DNA of 64,000 nt from Paulownia fortunei (taxonomy: Eukaryota; Streptophyta; Magnoliopsida; Lamiales; Paulowniaceae): contig CM033106.1 of NCBI GenBank assembly GCA_019321725.1, positions 29,128,118 to 29,192,117 on the forward strand, written 5' to 3'. The notes beneath the pieces are model-generated. The model was not told the DNA's origin and ran no database searches. It saw only the letters and a list, made by a program, of their open reading frames with translations. Positions 24,961 through 37,800 of the stretch are shown one piece after another. The translations under genes were made by a program, and so were the position numbers. Position 1 is the first letter of the stretch, and each line of letters begins with the position of its first letter.

Positions 24961-26417
24961 TCAATGAGGGCTCGCAACAGCATCTACAAAAACTCTGCTC
25001 AATGATGGCAATCTCATTTGCTGTTCTTGGACCCTTCTTTTCTTGAAAAGAGGCTGGTGGGGTGAAGAAGAAATGCATGATGCCACTCCCCATGAATCAC
25101 TTGAGCTATCAGAACTGAAAAATGCATCCATTACACCACCTGGGCTGCTTGGAACTAAGCAAAGTTTACGCTTTAGAGGATTGTTGTTGCCATGTAAAGT
25201 AGTGTTCGAAAGTACATCTGAAATGAGCTCGTAACAATCATCCACTTCCTCCTGTTATAAAAAAAAAAAGCCATAAAAAAGGCTTTTATTGCTATCCATG
25301 TAATGAACATTTATTGGCTTCTCTCTCTATTTTAAGAATGCGAAAGTTTTATAAGGAGAATAAAAACAGTAAGTCCACAAAATGACAGATGCAAAATACC
25401 AACCTTGCTGATTTTGAGCACACCCAGAAGCTGGTTCTCATAGACAATGGCATTGCAAGGCTCAACTTGATGAATAACGTGAAGCATGGTGGCAGTAGCC
25501 AACACAGACGGCAGATAACGTATGAATCTTGGATCTGTATCAAAATTAATCTTTTTTCTATTACTGTATTGAAAGATGTAATCTTCGGTTAATTGATGGC
25601 CAATGTGATACTACAATTTACTCACCGGAGATAACTGTGAGGAGGAGATTTTCACAGCTCCTGAGAAATTCCCAATGGATGTAGCTCTTCAATCCAAGCC
25701 TTCTTATTATGTGATCAAGAAAGGAAATAGGGGTCACGGGATTCATCCTCCATTTGAGCCCTGAAAGCACCAAAAGCTCCATTCTTTGGATGGTTTTGGC
25801 TTCAAACACATATTTTGTACCCTCCACCTATTGATCAAGAAAACAAAACGAAAATTCTGGGCTAAGGAAAAAAGAATAACCCACAAAATGGCAAAACAAC
25901 AAGATCTGAAAAATGTAATCCAGATACATACTTGAAGGTCCAAGAGAAGAGGAACATGAGTTTCTTCAACTTTAGCAGCCAGAGAGAGGCAAGTAACAGC
26001 AGCAAGCTGCATCATCCATGGCTTATCTTTCGGAAAACTTAGGGTGGAAAGAAACCTGTCGAGATAATTGACTGCAAGAATGGCAGTCAAAGCTGAAAAA
26101 CCATAATGGGCATTGATTTTCAGAATCCATTCTACAGCTTCTTTTCTCGCCAGAGGGAGAGAAAAGCCTGTTTCATTGACGTTGTTGGATATCAGACAAG
26201 TTTCTTTCTCTTTGCAGAAAAGAGACTGAAGTTCTTCATCATCCCAAAACAAATCTTGCTCCAATAAAAGCAGAGGGAAAAGAGAGAGATTTGTGCCATC
26301 AAAACTGTTATTGTTTGAGGTGATTTCACTCTCCTCTTCTTCAACATCTCCCCATTTTTCTTCCTCACAATAAAGGGCATCAAACAAGGATTTTTGTGCA
26401 TTTTGTTCAACAGCCAT
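24961..26417 (-). CDS. CYCD3: D3-type cyclin (CYCD3)
   Basis: Four exons on the minus strand, 25932-26417, 25626-25827, 25404-25534 and 24961-25251, give 369 residues, the usual length for this family. An LxCxE retinoblastoma-binding motif (LYCEE, residues 15-19) is near the N-terminus. The cyclin N box (about 60-195) contains [20 protein letters not shown] and the [17 protein letters not shown] block. The cyclin C box spans exons 2 and 3 ([19 protein letters not shown], then [12 protein letters not shown]). The Ser-rich tail ends in [15 protein letters not shown]3 cyclins partner CDKA, phosphorylate RBR and promote the G1/S transition downstream of cytokinin in nuclei of dividing tissue. The leader is CT-rich and carries two upstream ORFs, described separately. 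Confidence 0.96.
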
Positions 26418-26455
26418 CCTCTACTGATAAGAAGGGCTCTTTCTTCTCTGTTCAT
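26192..26455 (-). other. uORF2 overlapping the cyclin D3 start (87 codons)
   Basis: ATG at 26455 (A at -3) starts 38 bases before the cyclin ATG in another frame and runs far into exon 1. Ribosomes using it would miss the main start. Not expected to make a functional protein. Confidence 0.4.
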
Positions 26456-26493
26456 TATAGTAGAAAAGAAGCAAAAAGTAAAGTAAAACCCAT
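26455..26493 (-). other. uORF1 in the cyclin D3 leader (12 codons)
   Basis: ATG at 26493 lies in a strong context (A at -3, G at +4) and encodes 12 residues. Its TAA stop overlaps the ATG of the next uORF as TAATG. It matters only if transcription starts upstream of 26493, which the long CT-rich leader suggests. Confidence 0.45.
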
Positions 26494-26599
26494 TCTCCTC
26501 TCTCTCTCTAAGCTTTCTTTCTCTCTCTGAATCTGAATGGGGACTGAGGGAGGGACTCAGTTCTCAAAAACAGAGAGATAAAGGGGAAGATTTTATCAG

Positions 26600-28726
26600 A
26601 GTGGGTGTCACGCTTGTCCTTTCTTTATGCATAGACATGGTAATCGTAATACTACTAACTCATTGATGATGATTTTTATTAGGTTTTTTACTTTTGCAAA
26701 ATTGCATATATTTATGCAATTTTGGAGTGTTTGGACTGTGTGTTGTGTGTGTGTTTTCTCTTATTTTCTTGGCGGGCAGAAATGTAACGGCACACATACC
26801 AAGCAGGGGCCCCCCGAAAACTACCTCTTATGGAAGCAACATTAAGAGACACTGCACAAGCAAAGATATATAATACTATTGCAAAACCAAAACTGCAACA
26901 AAAATTCACAGATTATATACATATATACATATATATAACTGCTGTATAAAAGGGCTTTCGAAAATCTTGAAAAAGCAAAATACTAAACCGTATATCGTGT
27001 AAGCTTGGGAAAATGTATAATTGTATACATATATATTTATATATATATATATATGTAAGTACGAGCTGCAGGGACTGGATTAGATTGTTTATCACAGGTT
27101 GTACTTTGGGAAAAGTGGCTTTCCTTTGAGTTGATTTAACAATTAATTAAGACCCTTACAAGAGTTTTAACAGGATAATAGAATTGATAAGTTTGAGGAA
27201 GTGAATGAATAACTTCATCAAGAGACACTGAAAATATTATGGAATAACAAGGATTAAAAATATTTATATAAGAGTGATGAATGTTATTGCATAAATAAAA
27301 TTTGGAAATGTTACTTCATATCACCTTTTAATCCTTCATCTTTTTTCACATATCTATTGAATATTTTCATGTTCACACATTGCTTTGGTAATTCAATAAC
27401 TTAGAATAGACTTACCACCTTAAACACACACACACACACAAGAAGAAGAGAAAAAGAGTTGGTTATTACAGTATCAGCCCACTATTATTGGTCCAAGCCC
27501 GGAGCTGCATGGAAAGAGGGCTGCAGTGGAGGGCCAATTGGCACCCACACTTGTCACTCGATTAGATCTTGAAATGACATTAATAACTTTTGCCTCAAAC
27601 ATTTTGACTTGTATCTTTTTATTACTCTCTCTCGATCCGTAATTATGGAATTATTTTGATCAATATAAAATTTTAGATGAAAACTTATTATTTTAAAGAT
27701 AGTAGTTAAAAAATAGGTTGTCTCGTTAAAAATTGATGACCGTCTTGGATAAAAAAAAATATTTAAAAGATTATTTTGAAATATCTTCAAAAAAAATAAA
27801 AATAGTAACAATAAATTTAGGACAAATAGACCGTATTGAAATCCATTATCAAAGGTTTTGCTCTTGTAAATTTATGCATCTTCATTATAAAACACCCATC
27901 TGATTTGAATTATGTAAATACCATTGTCTTCGTCTACAAAATCTAAATTGAGCTCCAAGGTCTCAATTAGATCGATTTATTATTTGTGCATCTTCAATCG
28001 TATTGCATTCGAATAGAGCAATATAAAGTACAATTTAGTTATATATTTTGACAAAAGTATAAATTTGATTCTTTATGCTAACGGTAGCATAGTTTGTAAT
28101 ACACACACAAAAAAAAAAAAAAAAAAAGTGCAATTTAGCCAAATTGTTACTAATTAATGTTGCAAAAGAATGTAGCATGTCTATATATACTTGGCCTAAA
28201 AAAAGTAAAGGAGGTTTTATGCAGTGGCTTCTGCGTCTCAGTTGTCTCGATTTTTGGCCTAAAAAAAGCCATTAAGAATGCCATCTTGTCTCCCCATCTT
28301 TGAGCACTAATAAAAAACCAGTGTATAAAACTTTAACAACCAGGAACCAAAAATATATCCAGGAATTTAGCCTAGTAGGTTAAAGATTTAGGCCTATTTT
28401 GGTCATTGCATGATGGTTTTTGTTCTTTTTTATTTTTTTATTTTTTTATTTTTTTCAATATTGTGCCTAGATAATGCTTAATTTGATGGTCTAATGGCTG
28501 AGAAATTTAAAAAAAATAAAAATTATTTAAGTAGAATCTGAAGAGACACCTAATTTTCTTCGAATCAAGTTGTTACAAAATTAATTCTTAGATATCAAAC
28601 GTTTTAGAATAAAGTTTCCAAACGTTTTATCAAAGTCACAATAAAAAATATAACCATCTATATATGGAACAACATATTCCTTGATGAATATTTCATTGAT
28701 TTTGTTTTCTCTTTTTGGTCTAACCA
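26600..28726. other. Cyclin promoter flank and intergenic DNA, no gene seen
   Basis: Contains an AT/TA microsatellite near 27025-27054, an (AC)n tract near 27426-27440 and A-rich runs near 28110-28127. No ORF with family similarity. Confidence 0.6.
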
Positions 28727-28983
28727 ACGTTTTTTGAATCGGATTGGATCGATTTGTTTCGCAATTTAAATAATTATTTTACAATCAGTATTTTTTTATT
28801 TTATTTTTTTTGTGAAACTTTAAAGTCTTAAATTTAATATTTTGTTATAAGTATATGATTATTTGAATTTTGATTTTTATTCATTTTTTTTTAAATTAGG
28901 TATTTATTTTTTTATTTTTAAAATATATTATATATCTAAAATAATAATAATTTGTATTAGATCGGTTGACTGCCGATTCATCG
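28727..28983. mobile_element. Short inverted-terminal element with GAATCGG ends
   Basis: The left end reads GAATCGGATTGGATCGAT. The reverse complement of the right end reads GAATCGGCAGTCAACCGATC. They share GAATCGG and a following CGAT around an AT-rich core with no ORF. No clear target duplication. Confidence 0.4.
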
Positions 28984-30150
28984 GTGATAGACGATAAGAT
29001 TAATTTGATGATAATTTAGCATTTTCCTTTTCATTTCATCAATTAAATAACTTACAAACGATTCTGTTTATAGCAAATTTGGCGATAGAATTTTGCAAGT
29101 GCTCTGGATTTATTTTGTTAAAAAGGATGCCAACTCAATCCAACTAAACATGAAAAAGGTGGTGATTAGATTAAAGAAGAGTAGCTTTATTACAGTTGTT
29201 ATCCAGTTTAATCATCAATTAAACCAATAACAACCCGCATTAAGACATCAACAGCTATATCGCAAGATTCTCGTAAAAAAAAGTCAAAGAGGCCCATCTC
29301 TCGCATTTTATGTCCTAGAATTTTTAGAAACAACCTCAAAATGACAAGACCCCATTTCCCTTTTTCTAAAATCGCCAATCATTTCTCCCCCACTTTCCAA
29401 ATCCCAAAATCTTTACCATTTATTAAGCATTTTCTGTACAAGTACACTTTCATAGTACGTTTCTATTTTATTTTATTTTTTGTTTAGACCATAATACATT
29501 TATTATTGAATAAAGTGTGCTGTAATAATTACCTTAATTTTCGATTTTTTCTATGATGTATATTACATACTCAAACCATCCAACAAGTGCTGCTGCGTCT
29601 ACCAGCATGAGAAAATATTACGGCAAAATATTAAATTAAAACAGTCGATTCGGATTGACAAAAAACACACAAATGCGATATAAATTCACCCGGCTACTTT
29701 GGACCCAAGTAGGAAATATTCAAATCAATAATGATTGTGTTCACGGGAGTGCCAACAAAGGCCATAGCCAACCACTCAATGCCACCAGCTGGGCTCAGCC
29801 ACTGTTGGATCAAGAACAACTAGCCCCCAACCACTCACTGGAAAAAATAAAATCTCAGAAACTAAAGATGGAAGTGGTACGCCGAAAGAAACCTCAATCT
29901 TTATAGGTGTTAAATCCATCACAAAGGTCAAACAACAAATGTCCACTACTGTTGACAGGTCTAATCATCGCATAAATTTGCAATTATTCAACCTCATAGT
30001 GACATTTCTTTACCATTGCATAAACCCTTCTTTACAAAAAGAATCATAATTCATAATTTACCAACAAAAATTCTGGAAGGACAATATACTCCTTGCAAAG
30101 GGAGATGGAGCCAGTCAACCAACCAATGAACAGAATACAAATCATTGCTC
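28984..30150. other. Intergenic DNA, no gene seen
   Basis: Includes an 83-codon ORF at 29655-29906 that I do not consider real. The last few hundred bases are probably the 3' UTR side of the C2-protein gene. Confidence 0.55.
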
Positions 30151-30353
30151 CTTTTCTTATTAACATTTTCCTTGCATACAAACAATTTTGGCAACAAAGC
30201 AACCAAAAAAATAATAGATGATAGAATCGTCGGACACTAAAAATACAATAATGAAAGAGATAACCAAGTAACTACCAAGTATAATAATACACACTCGACT
30301 AGCAGACAGCGCTTGGCTGCTTTTCTTGACTAACTGTATCAAGAAAGTATGTC

Positions 30354-32486
30354 TCAGTACGGAGGAGGAGGATAAGGAGATGGAGGATATGAACCTGCTA
30401 TTAAGCAACAAAATTAATGTTAGTTTGAAATATTCACTAGCAGGTTGATTCTGCAAAAGGATTATAGGAGTGAGAACTCTTACCTGGAGGGTAATAGTGT
30501 GGGTCCTGCGGAGGTGGCGGATAAGCTGGATGTGGCGGATATGATGAAGTTGGCGGGTAAGTTGGAGGATAAGCAGCTGGCTGATGATGATATGGCGGTG
30601 GGGGATATCCTGCTGAATTTGGAGGGTACGAAGGATAAAGAGGTGGTGGAGTGTAGCCCGTTGGAGGATATGCAGCTACTGATGAAGGTGCTGAGTATAA
30701 AGGAACTTGAGGTGCTGGTGCACCCGCATACGATGGAGCTGATGGAGCTGATGGAGCATGGCTTGTTGCTGGCTTCTGAAAATATACCCATTTTGTAAGC
30801 GTCATATGATATTCTCGATTGCAAGTAAATAATACAGTTTCTCGTTTGAATGGCAAAACAAACTCCACAATAATCATAACAAACAAAAGGTCAATCTAGC
30901 TTACACTGGCATTAGCATAGTGCATTATCAATCGAACTTCTCCAGCATACCTATAAATAAAACACTCACATTAGCTGTCTACAAAATTATTCAAATAATA
31001 TATATAAAAAAAATGCATGCATGCAGATGTGTGGGTAAAAAGCGTAAGTCGCCATAGCAAATTCATGCATCGATCAGTAGTTGGTCATAATAATACATCA
31101 CTGTAGAAATTTATTCATGTTCCGGGAGGAGAGCATCATTCAACACATTATTAGAGATCTATGATCAGCAACATGTTAAGATAATATTCAACACCTTAAA
31201 TGAAAATGTGAGACTTAACTTGACCGTACTCGATATCCTACTTAAATGTTGGCATGTACCAAAAAGCAAAAAACTTAATTATAGTTTCACCGCATGTACC
31301 AAAAAGCAAAAAGCTTAATTATAGTTTCAGTTTCTCGCACTTACCGATAAGGCAAGCTCACTAAGTTTTCTAAAAAAGATAGGGCCATTTACTAGCAAGG
31401 GGATTAATTATACATTGACCCTCTCAAAGGTCGAGGGGCTAGTCGACTAATTCAGATCTTGACTCCTGAATGGGTCACTACCATCTGTCCCTGCCCAACT
31501 TCAGAGGGGCCAGCTAAATAATGTAATAATAAGTGATCCAAAACTCACACCATTAACTTTAACACTGCTGCTCGAAATGTGATAATTCTTCAATTGAAAG
31601 TTCATAGGGATCTAGTATACATTCTTTTTCCTTATTAGCTATCTAAAATGACAATCTCTCAACATTCGTCTCAATCATTTATACAACAATAGAAGCTCAT
31701 AAGACCATCCAGGATAAAAGAAAAACTTTTAGGCACTTCAGAGCAATGAACATTCTTAAAATACAGAGAACAAACACAAGAAAAAAATTATACACATATA
31801 CCACTCGCTCACAAAGCAAAGAACATAATTGGTAATGCAGCTCTGAATAGTATATTCTACCTTCCTCTTTTGTCCTGAAGAGGCCATGCGCTGTCATCGT
31901 AACCCTGAGATAGAACTTTCTGCAATTGAACCCTAAACACATCGAATTCAAGATTAAGACTCCAGAAAAAAATACATGAGATTGAAAAAAAAAAGGGATC
32001 TACAAAGACATTACTTTCCGCTGCCAATGAAATCGTCGAAAGTGAGAGTATTGCTGTTCCAGACTACAACAGAGAACTCCCGCAGCCCTTCTATCAAGGT
32101 AAACACGAATTTCTCTTGAAACGTAGGATTTTTCCCTCCATCTACACAAATTCACCCAGAAAAAAAATAATAATAATAAGATTCTTCTACAGCATCAAAT
32201 TAATACATACGAATTCACGCGAATCTATACAAGGCCCACCTGTACAAGTACGTGTACGATATTTGGTGCTAGCATATTCGACACAAACGTAGGGATCTTG
32301 CCTAGAAATCCATTCGGTGTCTTTCAATTTATTACAACCAACAACTGAGATCCAAAAACATAACCACAAAAAATCAATCACAAACACAATTTTTCACAAG
32401 ATAATCAAAAGCCCATAAAGGAGAAGAAAGAGAAGGAACATACCAGTGATCTCCAGAAGTTGACCTTGGATGCCAGAAATCGACAT
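30354..32486 (-). CDS. C2-domain protein with Pro/Tyr-rich tail (SRC2/At4g34150-like)
   Basis: Seven exons on the minus strand, 32444-32486, 32240-32344, 32015-32141, 31861-31932, 30905-30950, 30484-30775 and 30354-30394, give 241 residues with consistent phases. Residues 1-115 or so form a single C2 domain: MSISGIQGQLLEITV, then DTEWISRQDPYV and YRTRTCTDGGKNPTF, then TFDDFIGSGKV and the closing GRYAGEVRLIMHYAN. The Asp residues in DPY and FDD fit the calcium-binding loops. The rest is a tail of YPP/PPY repeats ending SPYPPPPY, with no membrane segment. Family members bind phospholipids in a calcium-dependent way and respond to stress or cold. Membrane association is inferred. The start at 32486 agrees with the family N-terminus. 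Confidence 0.93.
31252..31331. repeat. 40-bp tandem duplication in a C2-gene intron
   Basis: Two nearly identical 40-base units starting GCATGTACCAAAAAGCAAAA, in the intron between exons 4 and 5. They differ at two positions. Confidence 0.9.
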
Positions 32487-32559
32487 GGGAGGAAAAGATG
32501 AATAGGAGGACGATGAGGGTTTAGCTTTATTATTTAGCATCACCACAAAAAGGCGGACT

Positions 32560-34600
32560 TTAGTATATACCCTTTCAAGTCAATAGATTATTTTATCCGG
32601 AAAACCTGGTTCAATTTGCGATTAAAGAAATAAGAATTGAAGAAATCAACTTGGATCAGAATTTTGTAAATTTTAGGGCTGACCAATTAAGATGGGTTCT
32701 GGTTTTGGGGAATTCTTCTGTACACGGCAAAATTGGATTAAATAGGGTTTTACAAAGGAATTTTCCAAGCAGATTCTTGCCATTGCAGCATGTGGATTGT
32801 GAAGTATCTGGGTGCCTGCATTTTTTCTACCGGTCCCAGATACTAGCGCGTATGGTATTATTGGGAATGCCGGGGCCAAGACAAGTCTTCTACATTATTT
32901 TCATAGAAAGACACAAGCTCTTTTTTTTTTTTTTTTTTTTTGGGAATAAAATTCTATAAATAACTTAATTTGTAGTGGTTTTCAAAATCTTGCTGGTTAA
33001 TCCATATGGTTGACTTGGTACGATGTTTACTCTTTATTTGACAGTAATATAATCATAAATGTGTTGTTTATTTTTCTTTGAAAATGCGTGTGGTAAGTTT
33101 CGAGCGCTACAAAAATAACATTAAGTGTAGGAGTAGAATAATTAATAAAAAAATTATTTTATCAATTTAAGTTATATTAAAGTAATTTTATGAGTTGTTA
33201 AATATATAAGTTATAACGACATAAAAGTGAAACGCTCGTATTAATTCCATCAAAATAAAATCAAAATTGATAGCATCCAATGAAACAGAAAACCAAGTTA
33301 AGTTAATGGACTATTAATCAAAATTGTTTTCATTTCTTTTTTGTTAGTGTTACTTGACCACTTCACTCAAGGTTGTCTCTTACTCAAGAATGTTTGATTG
33401 CAATAAACATTAATGTGGGATTTTTTTTTTAATTGAGACGCATCTAATTTAAGTGGGAAACCAAAAAAAAAAAAGAAAGAAAAAGCAAATCCTGATAATG
33501 ATGAGATATTGTGTTTGAGTTTTACAATAAATAGGCATTTTTAATTTCATATTATTAGTTTTATAAGTGATCTTTGATATAAAATCAATCATTTTAATTG
33601 TTAATCTCCTTATTATTCTTGAAAAAAATGAAATGAAAGAAATGCAATGATGAATTGTTAATATCCTTAACTCCCATATTTTACTTGATTATGATTTATG
33701 GCATTCAAATAAAGAAATAAAATAACTAAATGCAATATAGTAGGGTTGTCAGAGGTTGCATTTAATTTTAATTAATCTGAATTAACCCATAATTCAGAAC
33801 CTGTAACGTATTAGAAGACTTGATAAATTTGATCCGCCTAAAAAATTCATGGTTCGAAATAAGTGGACGAATATGAAATTGAGTATTAGGTCCGTTTTAA
33901 GATCCAACACTCCTGAATGTCGACATTCAAACGCGGTCTTACCCTTAGACCGCGACTCTTGAGCATTCAACGAGAATTAAAATTCTTAATTTACTCCAAA
34001 AAAACCAATTATTGACTGACTACCTGCGGGTTCCTTAGCAACGCTTTTTTCCTCTGCAGAGTTTATCATAACCATAGAAACAATTTTTTATTTATTTTTT
34101 AAATAATTCTAATAAAATATAATATTTTTATAAGACTTTGAATTTCATATATATCTTTTATGATATATTTTTTATGAATAATAATATGACCAAATCTCCA
34201 AACTTTTTACCAATACAATGGTTTATTATCAATTTTTTTCAACTTTAATAAGATTGCATTATACAAAATTATTTTTCTACTTTTTCAGTATATATATATA
34301 TATATATATATAAGTTAACTATATGATATAACTCCTATATTGATGCACTATTTTATATAATAAATAAATAATTTTTATCAATATTTTCTAATTATTACAA
34401 ATTATAATGACGAATCTTATTATATAAATAAAATTTTAGCAAAAACGTTTTAAATTATCCCTAATAATATCCAATTTATGAATTTTAAGAGCTAACAAAT
34501 TATTTTCGAATCCCGATTTTATTAGTATGGAACTCATAATCTTTCCTATTTACACGTGAAATGCAATTTTCAGTAGCAGATGTTACTTTGCTAAAACACA
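32560..34600. other. Intergenic DNA between the C2 gene and PTEN2
   Basis: The right part may include the 5' region of no annotated gene. It contains 21 T at 32921-32941 and a (TA)n tract near 34289-34311. A 102-codon ORF at 32651-32959 lacks any family signature. Confidence 0.55.
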
Positions 34601-34863
34601 CATGAACCATTGAAGTGTAACTAGATTAAAGTCTCCCAGGATGGAATTGGATGTATGTATATGCAAGTAAATTATAAAAGTACATTTCCTCAACAATATC
34701 AGATAGATGAAATACATATAGTTGAACTGTAGCAATCATCAAGCTCTGCATATCCAAACAAACACCATAATTTATAATCCAATAAATGAATACCATGCAG
34801 CCTGCGGGCTGGACTTATGAATATTCACAAGCATATATGTACAGGTCTTTGAAGCCACTCCCC

Positions 34864-37800
34864 TTACTCGCTTTCATAATCTTCATCATCTCCAAATGAA
34901 AAAACTGATGCATCAGCAGCCATTGCCTTGAACTCACTTACCTCACCCACTGGGTTGGACAATTCAGTTCCTGACATTCCACCAACAGCTTCCTTCTTTA
35001 GCTCAGTATGCGTAGAAGCTGAAGTTCCTAATGAGACTTGCTCTGCATTAAGCGTCAGATTAGCAATTTGATTTGAATCAACATTGTTGTAAGGTATAGC
35101 ATCTTTTGCAGTCACAGTTCCAGCAACTTGGGAAGAGATGCCAGTTTGCCTGGATTTTGACGATGCAGTTTCCTCAGCTTCGCTGTCAGAGAACTCATCA
35201 TCCTTGTCTTCGTTTGTGTTCTTTGCAGCTGCAGCTGCAGTTTCCTCAACTGGAGCAGGACTGGGTCTTGAGACTGTATCTGCACCTGAGTTTTCGGCTG
35301 ATTCACTAGCAGTAGTCTCCGATGGAGGCCTTGCTGAAACAGCAGCAGCATCATAATCCACAAGCACAACTTCAACTTGGAAGCCTGGGGATGGCAGTTT
35401 TCTCTGCACACAAGTAGCAAATGGCAAGTTTATGCACTGCACACAAGTAGCAAATGGCAAGTTTATGCACTGCACAATGAATCGTACATATTTGCTATTT
35501 GCTATTTGAAGTGACACTATGAAAAGAAAAAAGTTCATGCCAAGGAACCCCCTCATTAGGAGGAGCTTGGGAAGCAATAAGGCAAACCTAGGAAAAGGAT
35601 CATATACAAAGGAAAAAGATCAAGAAATATATTTGATGAATAAGCCACCTCTTACTATGATACCCAAAATATAGTTTACCTTGTCGAAGCCATCGAGATC
35701 GCTTGTGTTTAGAACTTTTCTGTTTTCAATCATTGTTGTGTTCAACCAGCTGACAATAAAAAACATAATATTAAATATGCAACCATTACAAGTCAATATT
35801 ATCTCTCCATTCTTTCCCAGACTCTTGCAAAGATGGAGGAGACATACTACTGTACAAGAAAAAGATCAGATATCAGTAATTTATTATACCAATAGAAGTC
35901 CCCTTGGCGATCATGAAAATGGACTTTGAAATCGCCAGTCAACTCTGTCAGGCCAGGCTCCCCAGGAAGAGCAAATACCATTATTCCTTTCTTGGGTGCA
36001 CTGAACCAAAAATCTTCAGGCTGCAAAACAGCAGGAGGTCAAATTGAACATGTCTAGGCCATTAAATTTCACCAATCTCTGAAAAGCAAATGTTCCAATT
36101 AACTGGTGGCTCAATGTGACACATTGGCAGCAATTGATTAAACAATTTCATCATAACTGACTGCCTAATCGATGAGTTTATGAAAAACGTTCTCCTAAAA
36201 TTGCCATCTAAGGCATATGCAACTATGAACGGGCTATATCTTTGAAAAAATTGAATTATCAAAACAATATCACAGGTCAAAGTATGACTAAAAATCCTGA
36301 ATTCTGTGAATATTAAAGCAGTTTATAGTCTCTATTTATTAAGCAGTATAAATAGTCAAACCAGCAGCAAAGATCATTATAAATGATTACATACAGTTAC
36401 CCAAGAGGTCAATAATGCTGTAAAAGATGTCATGAAGCTTCCCAAGCACATCATTAGTACTTCAATAAATTATTAGTTCAGCTGAAAGAAACTGAATGCA
36501 TGAAGGATAACACACCGACAAATCCTTGGTTCTTGGATGCTTTTTTGTTGAAAAGAGCACACCTACAGACAGAAGGCATCAGTTAAGATAAAATTGCTCA
36601 TTAGAAAATTGAAAGTGTACCCATATGCACAGAGAGAGAGAGAGAAAGAGAGAGATGAAAGTAACCATTATGATCAGAGACTGTAATGGAAGGCCTGATC
36701 CAGTATGGGCATCTATGCAGCCGAAATCCTCTAAGCATGCATCTGCATTATGTAATTCAGTATGATTTCAAAAAATCTAACACATAGCGACCACATATAT
36801 CTTTTTTCATCCCTCATTTCATCCTACAACAACTTTTGCGATAATATAAAATAAGAAAAGACTAATGTTGTCGTACTTAAAGATCAGCCACCTATAAAGC
36901 TAGAAGTCCACACGAAATATAAATCCTAAATAGTACATACCTACGACCTGGCTGGTTTTCTCCGTTGAAGTATGCCAAAATCCGTTCGAAATACTTGACA
37001 TATCTCTATAAAGAAACAACAAGATACTAAAAGGTGTAAAGGTGCTTAGCCATAAAAGCTGTCAACGATAGATTTAAAAAAATTGGACTCACAATCTGAC
37101 TAGGCAGAACAAGCCCTTTCCCATCAATACACCTTTTCTGATTGTAATAATCAATTGATTCCTCAGCCGTGGGGAAGAACTAAAAAATAATAATGATGAT
37201 GCAATTAGATTGTAAACATAGGACCATATTCCTTAGAAAATAACCTCCACACTATTTTGGCTGCCAACGGCATATGGAGCATTCCGAAGAAAATTCACGA
37301 TCAACTTTACCTTCAGATACAGAAGAAGACTAGAAATCATTAATCCTGTCCTAGCCATTCCAGCTTTACAATGCACGACCACGACATTTTCAATATCTTC
37401 CTTCAACCATGAATATGCACTTTGGCAAAATGATATGATGAGTTGAATAGGAGGGCAATTATGGTCGTCAAAAGGAAAAATAGCTACCTGTAGAAAGAGG
37501 AAAGAAGAAAGATTTCATAATCACATGGCACTAACATAATTTAAGATATCTGCCAGCCAGCCTCAATTTAGCCAAACTTTTCAATTTCATGCACAATAAC
37601 CTAAATCCAGAGAAAAATTGCCAACTTAAGCACACTAAATTAAACCAGGACCACTTTTCTTCCTCCAACAGGACACTTGCAGCACTAAGTTTGATTTATA
37701 CAACTAAACCCAATTAAAGCCATTCTAAAACGCTAAGTAATGCCAGCATTCAAAATATGTAGGGAGTCATAATCTGACTTAGGTATAGATAACTCTGAAA

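Noticed and set aside
29655..29906. 83-codon plus-strand ORF
   Set aside because: No recognisable domain and no promoter or splice context; length is expected by chance.
32651..32959. 102-codon plus-strand ORF upstream of the C2 gene
   Set aside because: No family signature, ends in a poly-T tract, no plausible gene structure.
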